This document shows, piece by piece, positions 16,456 to 26,028 of a stretch of 64,000 nt of DNA. The stretch is taken from NCBI GenBank assembly GCA_029210625.1, contig JARGFU010000010.1, forward strand, positions 151,408-215,407. The letters are read 5' to 3'. The stretch comes from Deltaproteobacteria bacterium (GTDB taxonomy: Bacteria > Myxococcota > Myxococcia > SLRQ01). A model generated the notes under the pieces. That model searched no databases, was not told the origin of the DNA, and saw nothing but the letters and a program-made list of their open reading frames with translations. A program made the translations under genes and the position numbers. The stretch's first letter is position 1. Every line of letters begins with the position of its first letter.

Positions 16456-16767
16456 ATGGCCGCCGATCGCCCCGAGGACGTCGACCCTCGCGAGGACGAG
16501 GTCGTGGAGCTGCCCATCGACGGCACCCTCGATCTGCACACCTTCCACCCGAGGGAGGTGAAGACCCTGGTGCCCGAGTACCTCGAGGCCTGCCGCGAGC
16601 GGGGGATCCTCGAGGTGCGGCTGATCCACGGGAAGGGCACCGGCCAGCTGCGAGAGCGGGTCCACGCCATCCTGCGCCGCCTGGACGGGGTCGAGCACTT
16701 CGCCCTGGCGGGGGAGGATCGCGGCGGCTGGGGGGCCACGGTGGTCTTCCTCGGGCCCCTGCCCTGA
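16456..16767 (+). CDS. Stand-alone Smr domain protein
   Basis: A 103-residue protein made almost entirely of an Smr domain: DGTLDLHTFHP holds the DLH motif, RLIHGKGTGQLRERV holds the HGKGTG motif, and a GGWGATVV-type strand ends the fold. Smr domains nick DNA or cleave RNA, as in MutS2 and YdaL. There is no MutS part. It is divergent from the sigma factor gene. Start at ATG 16456. Confidence 0.88.
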   Translation: MAADRPEDVDPREDEVVELPIDGTLDLHTFHPREVKTLVPEYLEACRERGILEVRLIHGKGTGQLRERVHAILRRLDGVEHFALAGEDRGGWGATVVFLGPLP

Positions 16768-16857
16768 AGCTCCCCGCGGTGGATGTGGGGGACGAAGCCG
16801 AGGGCTAGAATGAGGGGTGAACGGGGGGGCGAGATCGCACCCTCCCAGGGAGGCGTC

Positions 16858-19800
16858 ATGCGAGTTCGCATCATCGCGGGGATGGTCATTCTCTTCTCTT
16901 CGTCCCTCCTGGCCGCGGGCTGCGACCCCGGCCTGCAGGCGGACAACCCCTTCGACCCCGCGACGCCGGCGAACAACCAGGCGCCGGCGAAGGTGGAGGG
17001 GACGGTCTTCGCGCGCAGCGCCGAGGGCGCGGATCCGCGCCCGCTGCAGAGCGCTCACCTGAGCCTCCTGCGCACGGATCGCACCGAGCCCCTCACCTAC
17101 GACACCGCCGCCGCGGGGACCTTCGCCTTCGAGGACCTGCAGCCCGGCACCTACCTGCTGGACGTCAGCCACGCGTCTCACCTCTCCCAGGCCCGGGAGT
17201 TCGAGCTCGGGCCGGGGGAGACCCGCAGCCTGCCCATCCTCCTCGACCCCATCCCCACCGTGGTCGGGGCCGAGGCGGGCGCGCTGACCGGCGTCGTCCT
17301 GCTCGAGGGGGAGCAGTCCAAGCCCGCCGGCGTGCAGGACCACTCGGGCATCCTCGTCGAGGTGGTCGGAGAGAGCCTGCGCACGACCACCGCCAAGGAC
17401 GGCCGCTTCGACCTGATCCTCGCGCCGGGCGACTACACCCTGCGGATCTCCGCCCGCAACCACGCCGATCACCTCACGGCCGACCCGCTCTCCGTCTCCG
17501 CCGACACCGTGACCGAGCTCTCCACGGCCGCCTCACCCCTGGTGCTCCTGGCCCTCCCCGGCGCCATCCTCGGCAGCGTCGTGCTGGAGAACGTCGATCC
17601 GGCCGAGCCCACCTACCCCGTGGACCTGCCTGGCGCGGGAGTGAACGTCGCCCTCCTCGGCGCCAACGACGGTCCCACCGCCGCCGACGGCACCTACCGG
17701 GTCACGGCGCCGGCGGGGACCTACGTCCTGGCGGTCTCCCGGCCGGGGTGGGTGACCGACGAGACGCGGGTGGTGACGATCGAGGGCGGCGTCGATCTCT
17801 CCCTGCCGCCGATCCGCCTGCGGGCCTCGCGGGGCTCGGTGGCGGGCCGCGTCATCCTCGAGGGCCGGGCGGACCACGCGGGCGCGCTGGCCTCGCTCTC
17901 CGGCACGACCTTCGCGGCCACCAGCACCCCCACCGGCGAGTTCGAGATCCGCGAGGTGCCGGTGGGCACCTACGAGCTGATGGTGCAGCGGGATGGCTAT
18001 CGCACCCGTACGCTCGGCAGCGTCACGATCTCCGAGGGCCTCGCGACCCCGGTGGGTGACATCGACCTCTTCCAGCAGGTGGGCGCCTTCGCCATCAACG
18101 CCGGCGCCGAGTTCACCAACGACCCGGTCGTGACCCTCTCCCTGGGCAACCAGAACGCGGTGGCGATGCGGATCAGCCATGACAGCTCCTTCACCGATCC
18201 GGCGCTGGGGGACACCGCCTTTGGCCCCTTCGCCCAGACCCCGAGCTTCACCCTCGTGGGGAGCGACGGCACCAAGACGGTCTACGTGCAGTACCAGGAC
18301 GCCGCCGGGAGCAGCGGGCCGGTCTTCTCCTCCAGCATCGTCCTGGACACCACGCCTCCCCAGAGCGTCGGGCTGGTCATCGATCAGGGGAGCCCCTACA
18401 CGAACGACGCCGGCGCGATCGTCTCCCTCCAGCTCCCGGCCGTGGACGATGCCGCCCCGGGGGCCGACCGCTCCAGCGGCGTCGACGCGATGCGGATCTC
18501 CAACGATCCGGCCTTCGCCGGCGCCAGCTTCGTCCCCTACGAGCTCTCGCGGGTCTGGACCCTCGCCACGCCGGGCAGTGACGGGTCCAAGACCGTCTAC
18601 GTCGAGTACCGGGACCGGGCCGGGAACGTCTCGGCGCCGGCCAGCGACGGCATCGTGCTCGACCGGCAGGCGCCCACCCTGGTGGCGGGCACCTTCCAGA
18701 TCGCCGGGGGGGCCGCCTACACCCGGCGCGCCTCGGTCGTGCTCACCCTCTCCAGCCCCGACGCGACCCGGATGGCCTTCTCCCAGGATGCGGGCTTCCC
18801 GGTGAAGGTCTACGAGCCCTACGCCGACGCCCGGATCTACGACCTGCTCCCGGGCGACGGGCCCAAGAGCGTCCACCTCCTGCTCATGGACGAGGCGGGC
18901 AACGAGGCCGGGCCCTTCCAGGCCAACATCACCCTGGACACCACCGAGCCGGGCGCGGTGACCCTCACCCTCACCGGCACCATCGCCGGAGGCCTCCCCT
19001 CGAGCTCCCTCACCGGCAGCCGGACCGTCGATCTCACCATCGGCGCCAGCGACGCCAGCGGTCTGGACCGGATGTGGATCGCGAACGACGCGGGCCTGGT
19101 CGGCGCCACGCAGGAGCCCTTCGCGACGAGCAAGCCCGGCTGGACCCTGCCCGCGGGCGCCGCGGATGGGCCCATCGCCGTCTACCTGATCGTCAGCGAT
19201 CTGGCCGGGAACACCGGCCGGACCACCGCGACCATCGTCCTGGACACCACCCCGCCCGAGCTCCCCTCGCTGACGATCACCCAGGGGGCCTACACGACCT
19301 CGCCCACCGTGGACCTGCGGCTGGGCGCGGTGGGGGCCACCCAGATGTTCATCTCCGGCCAGGTGGCCGCGGCGGCGAACACCAACACCTGGATCCCCTA
19401 CCAGACCGGCCAGCAGGTGCCCCTGGTCGCCTCCCCCGAGGGCGCGCGCAGCGTCACCGTGCGCTACCGGGATGCGGCGGGCAACGAGGCCGCCGCCGTG
19501 AGCGCCGCAACCGTGCTGGATACGCAGGCGCCCACCAGCCCCGGCATCACCCTCCAGGGGATCGTCGCCGACGGAGCCACCAGCGCCTCCCTCACCGGTC
19601 GCCTCGGGATCACCGCCTACCCCACCGCCACCGGGGCCACCGAGGTCATGCTGAGCAACGACGCCTCTTTCAGCGGCGGCGTCTGGCTGGCCTACAGCCC
19701 GGGCCTGGCCGTCCCCTGGAACCTCCTGCCCGGCGACGGGGCCGGGAAGGTGGTCTGGGCCCGCTTCCGGGACGCCGCGGGCAACCTCACCTCGACCCAG

Positions 19801-22800
19801 AGCCTGCCCATCGAGCTGGACACCACGCCGCCGGGGAGCGCCGCCATCGTCGCGGGCAGCGGCGAGGCCTACACCGGCTCCACCTCGATCACGGTGCGCC
19901 CCTCCGCCACCGGCGCCTGGCAGATGCGCCTCTCCACCGACGGCGTCTTCGACGGAACCCTGAACGGGGGGAGCGCCGCCGCCTGGGAGAGCTGGGCGCC
20001 CTACGGCAACTCGGCGACGGTGAGCCTTCCCCCGCCGGACGGTACGAAGACCGTCTACGCCGTCTTCCGGGATCAGGCGGGCAACGAGAGCCCGGCCGCC
20101 ACCGACGCGATCGAGCTGGACACCACCCTGCCGACCTCCCCGGAGCTGCGGATCGACGAGAACGCCCTGGGCTTCGTCTCCACGGTCGCGGTCACCGTCC
20201 GGGCCCGGGTCGATCCGGGGAACAACGAGCGCGCGGAGATGCAGATGCGCCTCTCCACCGACGGCGTGCTCGACTCGGAGCCCTGGGTGGCCTACGCCGA
20301 GACGGCGGTGGTCCTCCTGCCCGGCGGGGACTGCGCCACCGCCGCCCCCGGCTGCAAGGAGGTCTGCGCCGAGTACCGGGACCCGGCCGGCAACACCACC
20401 AGCCAGGCCTGTGACACCACCACCCTCGATGGCACCCCGCCCACGACGCCCTCCCTGGTCACGCCCACGGAGACGGTGAACACCTCCAGCTCCAGCTACG
20501 TCCTGGCCATCGCGGCCCCGGTGGACGACGACTTCTTCGACCACTACGAGGTCGTGGTCGCCGCGCCGGATGGAGCCACCCAGAGCTACAGCTTCCCGGA
20601 CCCCGGGCTCTCCCAGACCAACTTCCCGGTGAACATCACCCAGGGGGGCTCGGCCTACGACGCCGCCGCCCGCAACACCCTGCGGATCACCGGCGTGGAT
20701 CGCGCCGGGAACCGCAGCTCGGACGCCGTCGCGGTGGTCATCGAGGACTCGGGGGTGCCGGTGGCGCCCACCCTGGTCGGGCTGACCGACGCGGTGGTGA
20801 ACGCCGACACGCTCCTGGTCACCCTCGACCGCGCGGACTCGGCCAGCCGCGACGCGACCTTCTCCCACTTCGAGACGGCCGTCTCCACGATCGCCGGCTG
20901 CCCGCCCACCGGCCCCGACTGGGCGGCCACCTCCAGCACCCGCTCCTTCACCTTCCAGCTCCGCCAGGGCAACGGGGTGGACTGCTCGGCGGCGGTGCCC
21001 TGCTCCCAGCAGCTCTGCGTGAAGGCCGTCGACGCCGCCGGCAACGAGGGCCCGCCGACCTTCGTCTCGCTCCAGGAGGACTCGATCCCGCCGACCACCC
21101 CCTCGGCCTCCCCTCGGCGGTCGACCGTGAACGCCCCGAGCGTGGACGTGCGCCTCGACACCCTCTCGAGCGACGACACGGCGATCACCTACGAGGTGCT
21201 GGGCGGTCAGTACTCGACCTACACGACCTCGCCCACCCAGGCCTACTTCTCCTTCGATCTCGCGCAGGATCAGGTCAGCGACTTCTGCATCCGGGCCCGG
21301 GACGAGGCCGACAACTTGAGCGTGCCCGACTGCGTGGAGATCACCGAGAAGTCCACCGCCCGGGTGACCTCCACCGACTACCACGAGGTGCCGGCGGCGA
21401 TGCAGGGCGACTGGGTGCTCTACGAGCGCCACCAGGTCACGGCCCCCGATGACCCCTCGTGGATCTACCTGAAGAACATCGCCACCGACGAGGAGATCTA
21501 CATCGGCTGGGGAAGCCGCGCCCGGATGGCGGTGACCGCCACCGACTTCTGGTTCGTCTGGGACAACGACACCCAGTCCGTGGACGGAGACGTCTACGTC
21601 CAGGCCCGCTCCTTCTCGGATCCCTCGGTGACGACCACCTCCACCCGCAACGTCACCCAGTGGCATACGGGAGACGCGAGCTATGCCGACACCGACGGTC
21701 GCTGGCTGACCTTCTACTCCTACGTGGGCGTGCACAACGTCTACCGCTTCGCGCTCGCCAACCTCTCCACCCTCGACGCGGGGACCTCGGCCTCCTACAT
21801 CACGGAGGTCTCCGGGAGCGAGGTCGTCCAGCGGGGACCCACCCGGGTCTCCTCCTCCTCCCTCACCATGCGGGTCTTCTACATCGCCTACACGGCGCCC
21901 AACTATCAGATCTACCGCTACTTCAACTCGGCCTTCACCGGCACGACCCGCGAGATCATCACCAACAACCGCAGCGGGGGCTGGGACTCCAACTCCCGCT
22001 TCATCGTCTGGACCGAGCTCGTCGGCGGCGAGAACCAGCTCTTCTGGCTGCCCATCTCTGCCGCTCCGAACACGCGAACGGCGACCGGGGCGGCCGTCAC
22101 CGGGATCGGGGGCATCTGGTCGCCCCCGGCCACCACGGGCTACGGCTACACCTTCGACGCCATGGTCGTCGTCACGCGCACGCCCGGGAACGGGAGCTCC
22201 TCGGAGCTCTACCTCTACAAGATCGGCGCCACCGACCCGGGGCCGACGCGGCTGACGGACTCGCCGGCCCCCAAGAGTGTCCCGGCGCTTTCCAACGGCG
22301 GCCGGATCCTCTTCCCGGCGTTCTCGGCGATGGCCGCGGACCTCTACGTCATGGACCTCTCGGAGACCCGGTGGATCACCGCGGATCCGGGGGACCAGTA
22401 CTTCCCGAAGATCGACGGGGACCTCGTGATCTGGGGTGACGCCCGCCTCGGCGCGGCCGACCTGGGGGTCCACGATCTGAGCACGAAGACCGAGACCCTG
22501 ATCACCTCCTTCGAGGGCGCTCCCCAGAGCCTGGGGGGAGCCTTCGTCGGCTACAGCGACGTCGGCATCCCCACCAACATTCGCCTCCTCGACATCTCGA
22601 ACCCCGCCAGCCCGGTCCAGACCCTGGTCTCCACGTCCGGGGTCGGACCCACCGCGGTGGCGCTCGGCGGATCGCGGGTGGCCTGGACCCAGTTCAACGC
22701 CAACACCTACGCGATCTACCGCTCGGATCTTCCTCCGCCCATCAGCACGGTCCCCGAGACCTCCTTCGGGGCGAGGTTGTGGCCCGACGTGCAGTTCGAC

Positions 22801-23280
22801 ACGGTGGTCTGGTCGCAGGTCAACGACGGCTTCCGGATCTACTGCAAGAACATCGGAACCGGTCAGACGGCCGTCCTGGACACGGGCTTCTACGCGGACC
22901 TGGGGCCGGCCGTGACCGGCTCGCCCAACGTCGATCTGGTCTGGCGCGACGACATCAACGTCGCCAACGCCGACCTGCGCTATTGCCACCTCACCTGCGC
23001 GACCACCCCCACCTGCAACCAGATCGTCCTCGAGCCCGTCGGCTCGGCGCCGGCCAGCTTCTCCATCGCCGACGGCCTGATCGCCTGGCGCCGGGAGAGC
23101 CCCCAGGGCAGCGCCAACGTGAAGGTCTTCGACCAGAGCGTGGGTGCCCCCTTCACCCTGAGCCCCTTCGTGGCGCGCACCAGCACTCAGTCCGAGCCCG
23201 AGACCCAGGGCGGCCGGGTGGTCTTCGAGGACGATCGCAGCGGCAACCGCGACATCTACCTCTGGACCGCCTACCGCTGA
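16858..23280 (+). CDS. Giant lipoprotein: carboxypeptidase-regulatory, Ig-like and beta-propeller domains
   Basis: A 2140-residue protein with a lipoprotein signal (lipobox LAAGC near residue 20), so probably anchored to the outer membrane. Residues 40-400 hold about four carboxypeptidase-regulatory-like beta domains (GTYLLDVS, GDYTLRIS, GTYVLAVS, GTYELMVQ). Residues 400-1480 are Ig-like repeats, at least eight of which end with LDTTPP-type motifs and contain a YRDAAGN-type strand. From about residue 1500 to the end, PD40/TolB-like propeller repeats occur (DLYVMDLS, RVVFEDDRSGNRDIYLW). The ATG at 16858 follows CAGGGAGGCGTC and fits the signal; an in-frame upstream Met at 16783 does not. Likely surface binding or adhesion; no catalytic site seen. 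Confidence 0.85.
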   Translation: MRVRIIAGMVILFSSSLLAAGCDPGLQADNPFDPATPANNQAPAKVEGTVFARSAEGADPRPLQSAHLSLLRTDRTEPLTYDTAAAGTFAFEDLQPGTYLLDVSHASHLSQAREFELGPGETRSLPILLDPIPTVVGAEAGALTGVVLLEGEQSKPAGVQDHSGILVEVVGESLRTTTAKDGRFDLILAPGDYTLRISARNHADHLTADPLSVSADTVTELSTAASPLVLLALPGAILGSVVLENVDPAEPTYPVDLPGAGVNVALLGANDGPTAADGTYRVTAPAGTYVLAVSRPGWVTDETRVVTIEGGVDLSLPPIRLRASRGSVAGRVILEGRADHAGALASLSGTTFAATSTPTGEFEIREVPVGTYELMVQRDGYRTRTLGSVTISEGLATPVGDIDLFQQVGAFAINAGAEFTNDPVVTLSLGNQNAVAMRISHDSSFTDPALGDTAFGPFAQTPSFTLVGSDGTKTVYVQYQDAAGSSGPVFSSSIVLDTTPPQSVGLVIDQGSPYTNDAGAIVSLQLPAVDDAAPGADRSSGVDAMRISNDPAFAGASFVPYELSRVWTLATPGSDGSKTVYVEYRDRAGNVSAPASDGIVLDRQAPTLVAGTFQIAGGAAYTRRASVVLTLSSPDATRMAFSQDAGFPVKVYEPYADARIYDLLPGDGPKSVHLLLMDEAGNEAGPFQANITLDTTEPGAVTLTLTGTIAGGLPSSSLTGSRTVDLTIGASDASGLDRMWIANDAGLVGATQEPFATSKPGWTLPAGAADGPIAVYLIVSDLAGNTGRTTATIVLDTTPPELPSLTITQGAYTTSPTVDLRLGAVGATQMFISGQVAAAANTNTWIPYQTGQQVPLVASPEGARSVTVRYRDAAGNEAAAVSAATVLDTQAPTSPGITLQGIVADGATSASLTGRLGITAYPTATGATEVMLSNDASFSGGVWLAYSPGLAVPWNLLPGDGAGKVVWARFRDAAGNLTSTQSLPIELDTTPPGSAAIVAGSGEAYTGSTSITVRPSATGAWQMRLSTDGVFDGTLNGGSAAAWESWAPYGNSATVSLPPPDGTKTVYAVFRDQAGNESPAATDAIELDTTLPTSPELRIDENALGFVSTVAVTVRARVDPGNNERAEMQMRLSTDGVLDSEPWVAYAETAVVLLPGGDCATAAPGCKEVCAEYRDPAGNTTSQACDTTTLDGTPPTTPSLVTPTETVNTSSSSYVLAIAAPVDDDFFDHYEVVVAAPDGATQSYSFPDPGLSQTNFPVNITQGGSAYDAAARNTLRITGVDRAGNRSSDAVAVVIEDSGVPVAPTLVGLTDAVVNADTLLVTLDRADSASRDATFSHFETAVSTIAGCPPTGPDWAATSSTRSFTFQLRQGNGVDCSAAVPCSQQLCVKAVDAAGNEGPPTFVSLQEDSIPPTTPSASPRRSTVNAPSVDVRLDTLSSDDTAITYEVLGGQYSTYTTSPTQAYFSFDLAQDQVSDFCIRARDEADNLSVPDCVEITEKSTARVTSTDYHEVPAAMQGDWVLYERHQVTAPDDPSWIYLKNIATDEEIYIGWGSRARMAVTATDFWFVWDNDTQSVDGDVYVQARSFSDPSVTTTSTRNVTQWHTGDASYADTDGRWLTFYSYVGVHNVYRFALANLSTLDAGTSASYITEVSGSEVVQRGPTRVSSSSLTMRVFYIAYTAPNYQIYRYFNSAFTGTTREIITNNRSGGWDSNSRFIVWTELVGGENQLFWLPISAAPNTRTATGAAVTGIGGIWSPPATTGYGYTFDAMVVVTRTPGNGSSSELYLYKIGATDPGPTRLTDSPAPKSVPALSNGGRILFPAFSAMAADLYVMDLSETRWITADPGDQYFPKIDGDLVIWGDARLGAADLGVHDLSTKTETLITSFEGAPQSLGGAFVGYSDVGIPTNIRLLDISNPASPVQTLVSTSGVGPTAVALGGSRVAWTQFNANTYAIYRSDLPPPISTVPETSFGARLWPDVQFDTVVWSQVNDGFRIYCKNIGTGQTAVLDTGFYADLGPAVTGSPNVDLVWRDDINVANADLRYCHLTCATTPTCNQIVLEPVGSAPASFSIADGLIAWRRESPQGSANVKVFDQSVGAPFTLSPFVARTSTQSEPETQGGRVVFEDDRSGNRDIYLWTAYR

Positions 23281-23897
23281 GCTTCCGGCGAGAGCTCGGC
23301 GATGCGCCGGCGCAGGTGCTCGAGGTGGGTCGCGCAGGCGGCCTGGAAGGCCTCGAGCGTGCGGACGAAGTCCGAGTCGGTGGCCTTCACCACCGCCTCG
23401 AAGACGTCGTTGATCTCGGAGGCCTCGAGCTCCAGCACCAGGCTGAAGACCTCGTCGAGGGTCTCGGCCTCCCTCACCTGGATCTCGGCCGCCTCGAGCT
23501 CCTCCTCCAGCTTCGGGATCGAGGCGCGCCAGGGCGTGAAGGAGGCCTCCTGCCAGCCCGAGCGCTCGGCGGCCGCGCGGCAGAGGCGCAGCAGCTCGGC
23601 GTGGCCCTCCTCCTCCCGGGCCAGGCCGGCGAAGAAGGCGGCGACCTCGGGTCGATCCGAGAAGCGCCCCGAGAGGTCCTCGTAGATCGTCCCGGCGCGC
23701 TCCTCGAGGGCGATGGCCCGCTCGAGCAGCTCGGGCACCGCCACCGGCCGGGCGTGGGCCGGGACGGCGCAGACCAGCTCGAGGAAGGTCGTGCCGCGGC
23801 TGGCGGTCAGGGCCCGGAGGAGGACCACCCAGCCGAAGCAGCGGATGGTGACCACCGGGTGCGCGAGGATGTCACGGGTGCGAATGACGCCGAGCAT
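23271..23897 (-). CDS. Ferritin-like (rubrerythrin-type) di-iron domain protein
   Basis: A 208-residue, mainly helical protein. The pattern LEERAGTIYEDLSGRF then AREEEGHAELLRL, followed by ELEASEIND and a His-rich ATHLEHLRRR, gives the E...EExH...E...ExxH arrangement of four-helix di-iron proteins. It lacks the rubredoxin domain of classic rubrerythrin. The start at 23897 follows AAGGGGGACACTCG, and the first 30 residues have a Val/Leu-rich patch. It overlaps the end of the giant lipoprotein gene by ten bases, tail to tail. Possible role in peroxide or iron handling. Confidence 0.75.
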   Translation of the reverse strand: MLGVIRTRDILAHPVVTIRCFGWVVLLRALTASRGTTFLELVCAVPAHARPVAVPELLERAIALEERAGTIYEDLSGRFSDRPEVAAFFAGLAREEEGHAELLRLCRAAAERSGWQEASFTPWRASIPKLEEELEAAEIQVREAETLDEVFSLVLELEASEINDVFEAVVKATDSDFVRTLEAFQAACATHLEHLRRRIAELSPEAQR

Positions 23898-23947
23898 CGA
23901 GTGTCCCCCTTCAAGCGATCCGTAGGCACCAGCGGGCACTTCGGCCT

Positions 23948-24685
23948 ATGCTCGAAGCCATCTTGCAGAGCGCGATCGAGCTGAAGGGCCTCGTCAAACG
24001 CTTCGGGGAGCGAGAGGCCCTCTCCGGGCTGACCCTCGCCGTCCCGGCCGGCACCACCTTCGGCCTGGTGGGCCCGAACGGGGCGGGGAAGACCACCCTC
24101 TTCCGGATCCTGGCGGGCCTCTCCCGGCCCAGCGGCGGGGAGGTCGCGGTCCTGGGGACCACCCCCGACCGGGCCCGGTCGGGGGGGCAGATCGGCTACA
24201 TGACCCAGGCCGAGGCGCTCTACCAGGAGCTGGGCGTCGAGGAGAACGTGCGCTTCTTCGGCTCCCTCTTCGGGCTCTCCGGGGCCGCCCTCGACAAGGC
24301 CACCGCGGGGGCGCTGGAGCTGGTCCACCTCGAGGATCGGGCGGACGATCGCATCCAGGATCTCTCGGGGGGTATGCGCCGGCGGGCCTCCCTGGCCTGC
24401 GCGGTGGTGCACCGCCCGAGGCTGCTCTTGCTGGACGAGCCGACGGTCGGGGTCGATCCCGAGCTGCGGGCCGAGTTCTGGGACGAGTTCCTGGAGTGGG
24501 GCAAGGCGGGGACGACCCTCCTCATCTCCACCCACCACCTCGACGAGGCCAGCCGCTGCGCCCGCCTGGGCCTCTTGCGGGCGGGCGCGGTCATCGCCGA
24601 GGGCGCGCCCTCCGAGCTGCTCGAGCAGGCGGAGGCCGAGACGGTCGAGGAGGCCTTCCTGACCTTCGCCCGGAGGCAGGCATGA
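23948..24685 (+). CDS. ABC transporter ATP-binding protein (ABC-2 exporter)
   Basis: A 245-residue ATPase. Walker A is GPNGAGKTT near residue 43, the Q-loop follows IGYMTQAEALY, the signature is LSGGMRRR, Walker B is LLLLDEPTVGVDPE and the H-loop is STHHLDEA. It belongs to the CcmA/NatA-like group that pairs with ABC-2 permeases. It overlaps the permease gene by four bases (ATGA), so the two form one unit. Cargo is unknown; drugs, lipids or polysaccharides are all possible for this class. Confidence 0.93.
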   Translation: MLEAILQSAIELKGLVKRFGEREALSGLTLAVPAGTTFGLVGPNGAGKTTLFRILAGLSRPSGGEVAVLGTTPDRARSGGQIGYMTQAEALYQELGVEENVRFFGSLFGLSGAALDKATAGALELVHLEDRADDRIQDLSGGMRRRASLACAVVHRPRLLLLDEPTVGVDPELRAEFWDEFLEWGKAGTTLLISTHHLDEASRCARLGLLRAGAVIAEGAPSELLEQAEAETVEEAFLTFARRQA

Positions 24686-25830
24686 ACGCCGGGCGCACGG
24701 GGGCGGTGGCGGTCCGGATCCTGCGGCAGATCATCCGCGACCGGCGCGCCGTCGCCCTCTTCCTGATCGGACCGCTGGTGGTGATGACCCTCCTGGCCGT
24801 GCTCCTGCGCAGCGAGCAGAGGCCGCCGCGGGTCGCCATCGACGCGCGGGGCTCGATGGCGCTCTTCGTCGGAGAGCTCGAGCGGATGCTCGACGAGCCG
24901 GGTGAGGACGACGTCGCCCTCGAGCTGCGGATGGTCCCCGAGGGGATGAGCGCCCGGGAGGCGGTCGAGCGGGGCGAGCTGGACGCCGTGCTGGTCTTCC
25001 CCGAGACCTTCCTGGAGGAGCGGGCCGAGGGGCAGCGCTCGGGCACCGAGCTCATCGTCGAGGGCGCCGACCCGATGCGGACGGCCGAGATCTTCTCTCG
25101 CTTCCGCAAGGCGCTGCCCGACTCGATGGGGGGGCTGCCCCTCTTCCTGCCCGACGACTGCGACAGCCACTGCGCCGACACCATCGCCGACGGCCCCCCC
25201 GAGATGGAGCTGGTGAAGGTCTACGGGCAGGAGCTCGACGAGCAGATGGACTTCTTCACGCCCGTCCTGCCGCCCTTCTTCGCCTTCTTCTTCGTCTTCC
25301 TCATCTCGGGGATGACCTTCCTGCGGGAGCGCACCAGCGGCACCGCCGAGCGGATCCTCTCCAGCCCCCTGACCCGCTCCGAGCTGGTCGCGGGCTACGT
25401 GCTGGGCTTCCTCCCGGTGGCGATCGTGCAGGGGGGCGTGGTCATCGCCTTCGCCTACTGGGCGCTGGGCGGCCCCTGGGGCGGGATGGCCGTGGTGATC
25501 ACGGTGCTGCTGCTCTCGGTGGTGGCCGAGTGCATCGGGGTGCTGGTCTCGGCCTTCGCCCGATCCGAGTTCCAGGTGATGCAGTTCATCCCGGTGATCA
25601 TCCTGCCGCAGTTCCTCCTCTGTGGGTTGATCTGGCCGGTGGACCAGATGCCCGGCTGGCTTCAGGTCGTCGCCCACGCCTTCCCCCTGACCTACGCGGT
25701 GACGGCGATCCGGAACGTGGCCATCCGGGGGATGAGCCTGGGGGAGATCTCTTTCGAGCTGACGGTGATCGTCGGCTTCTGCGTCGCCGGGATCCTCCTG
25801 GCCGCCGCCAGCATCCGCCGGCGCGTCTAG
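24682..25830 (+). CDS. ABC-2 type permease
   Basis: A 382-residue membrane protein of the ABC-2 family. There is one N-terminal helix (about 26-44), an extracytoplasmic domain to about residue 190, then five or six hydrophobic segments, including SGMTFLRERTSGTAERILSS typical of the NodJ/YhhJ-like permeases and the motif around LCGLIWPVDQMP. The extracytoplasmic domain has a Cys pair (DDCDSHCAD). The start overlaps the ATPase stop. With the partner it exports an unknown substrate across the inner membrane. Confidence 0.9.
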   Translation: MNAGRTGAVAVRILRQIIRDRRAVALFLIGPLVVMTLLAVLLRSEQRPPRVAIDARGSMALFVGELERMLDEPGEDDVALELRMVPEGMSAREAVERGELDAVLVFPETFLEERAEGQRSGTELIVEGADPMRTAEIFSRFRKALPDSMGGLPLFLPDDCDSHCADTIADGPPEMELVKVYGQELDEQMDFFTPVLPPFFAFFFVFLISGMTFLRERTSGTAERILSSPLTRSELVAGYVLGFLPVAIVQGGVVIAFAYWALGGPWGGMAVVITVLLLSVVAECIGVLVSAFARSEFQVMQFIPVIILPQFLLCGLIWPVDQMPGWLQVVAHAFPLTYAVTAIRNVAIRGMSLGEISFELTVIVGFCVAGILLAAASIRRRV

Positions 25831-25906
25831 GCGGCGCACTTACCTCCGCCGCGGCCTTGCCGGTGAGTCACACCGCCGCTAGCCGCGCCTCCGGTTCGCT
25901 CGGGTC

Positions 25907-25952
25907 GGGGCCGGCTTCGACCCGTGCTGGTTCGCTCCACGAAGCCGGCCCC
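25907..25952. terminator. Perfect 13-bp inverted repeat between convergent genes
   Basis: GGGGCCGGCTTCG (25907-25919) and CGAAGCCGGCCCC (25940-25952) are exact inverse complements with a 20-base loop. They lie between the ABC permease gene (+) and an alpha/beta hydrolase gene (-), which converge. No T-run follows on either strand, so it may be a bidirectional hairpin terminator of the GC-only type or another palindromic element. The rest of the 198-base spacer shows nothing. Confidence 0.5.
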
Positions 25953-26028
25953 TCCACGCCCTCGGCCGGGCACTCCCCCTCGACCCGCAGGCCGCTCGCG
26001 AGCCATCGCGCGCCGACCGCGCTATCGG

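Noticed and set aside
17533..22989. An 1818-codon open frame antisense to the giant lipoprotein gene
   Set aside because: High GC at third positions removes stop codons from this opposite frame; its translation is Gly/Arg/Asp/Val-rich low-complexity text with no domain, signal or ribosome binding site.
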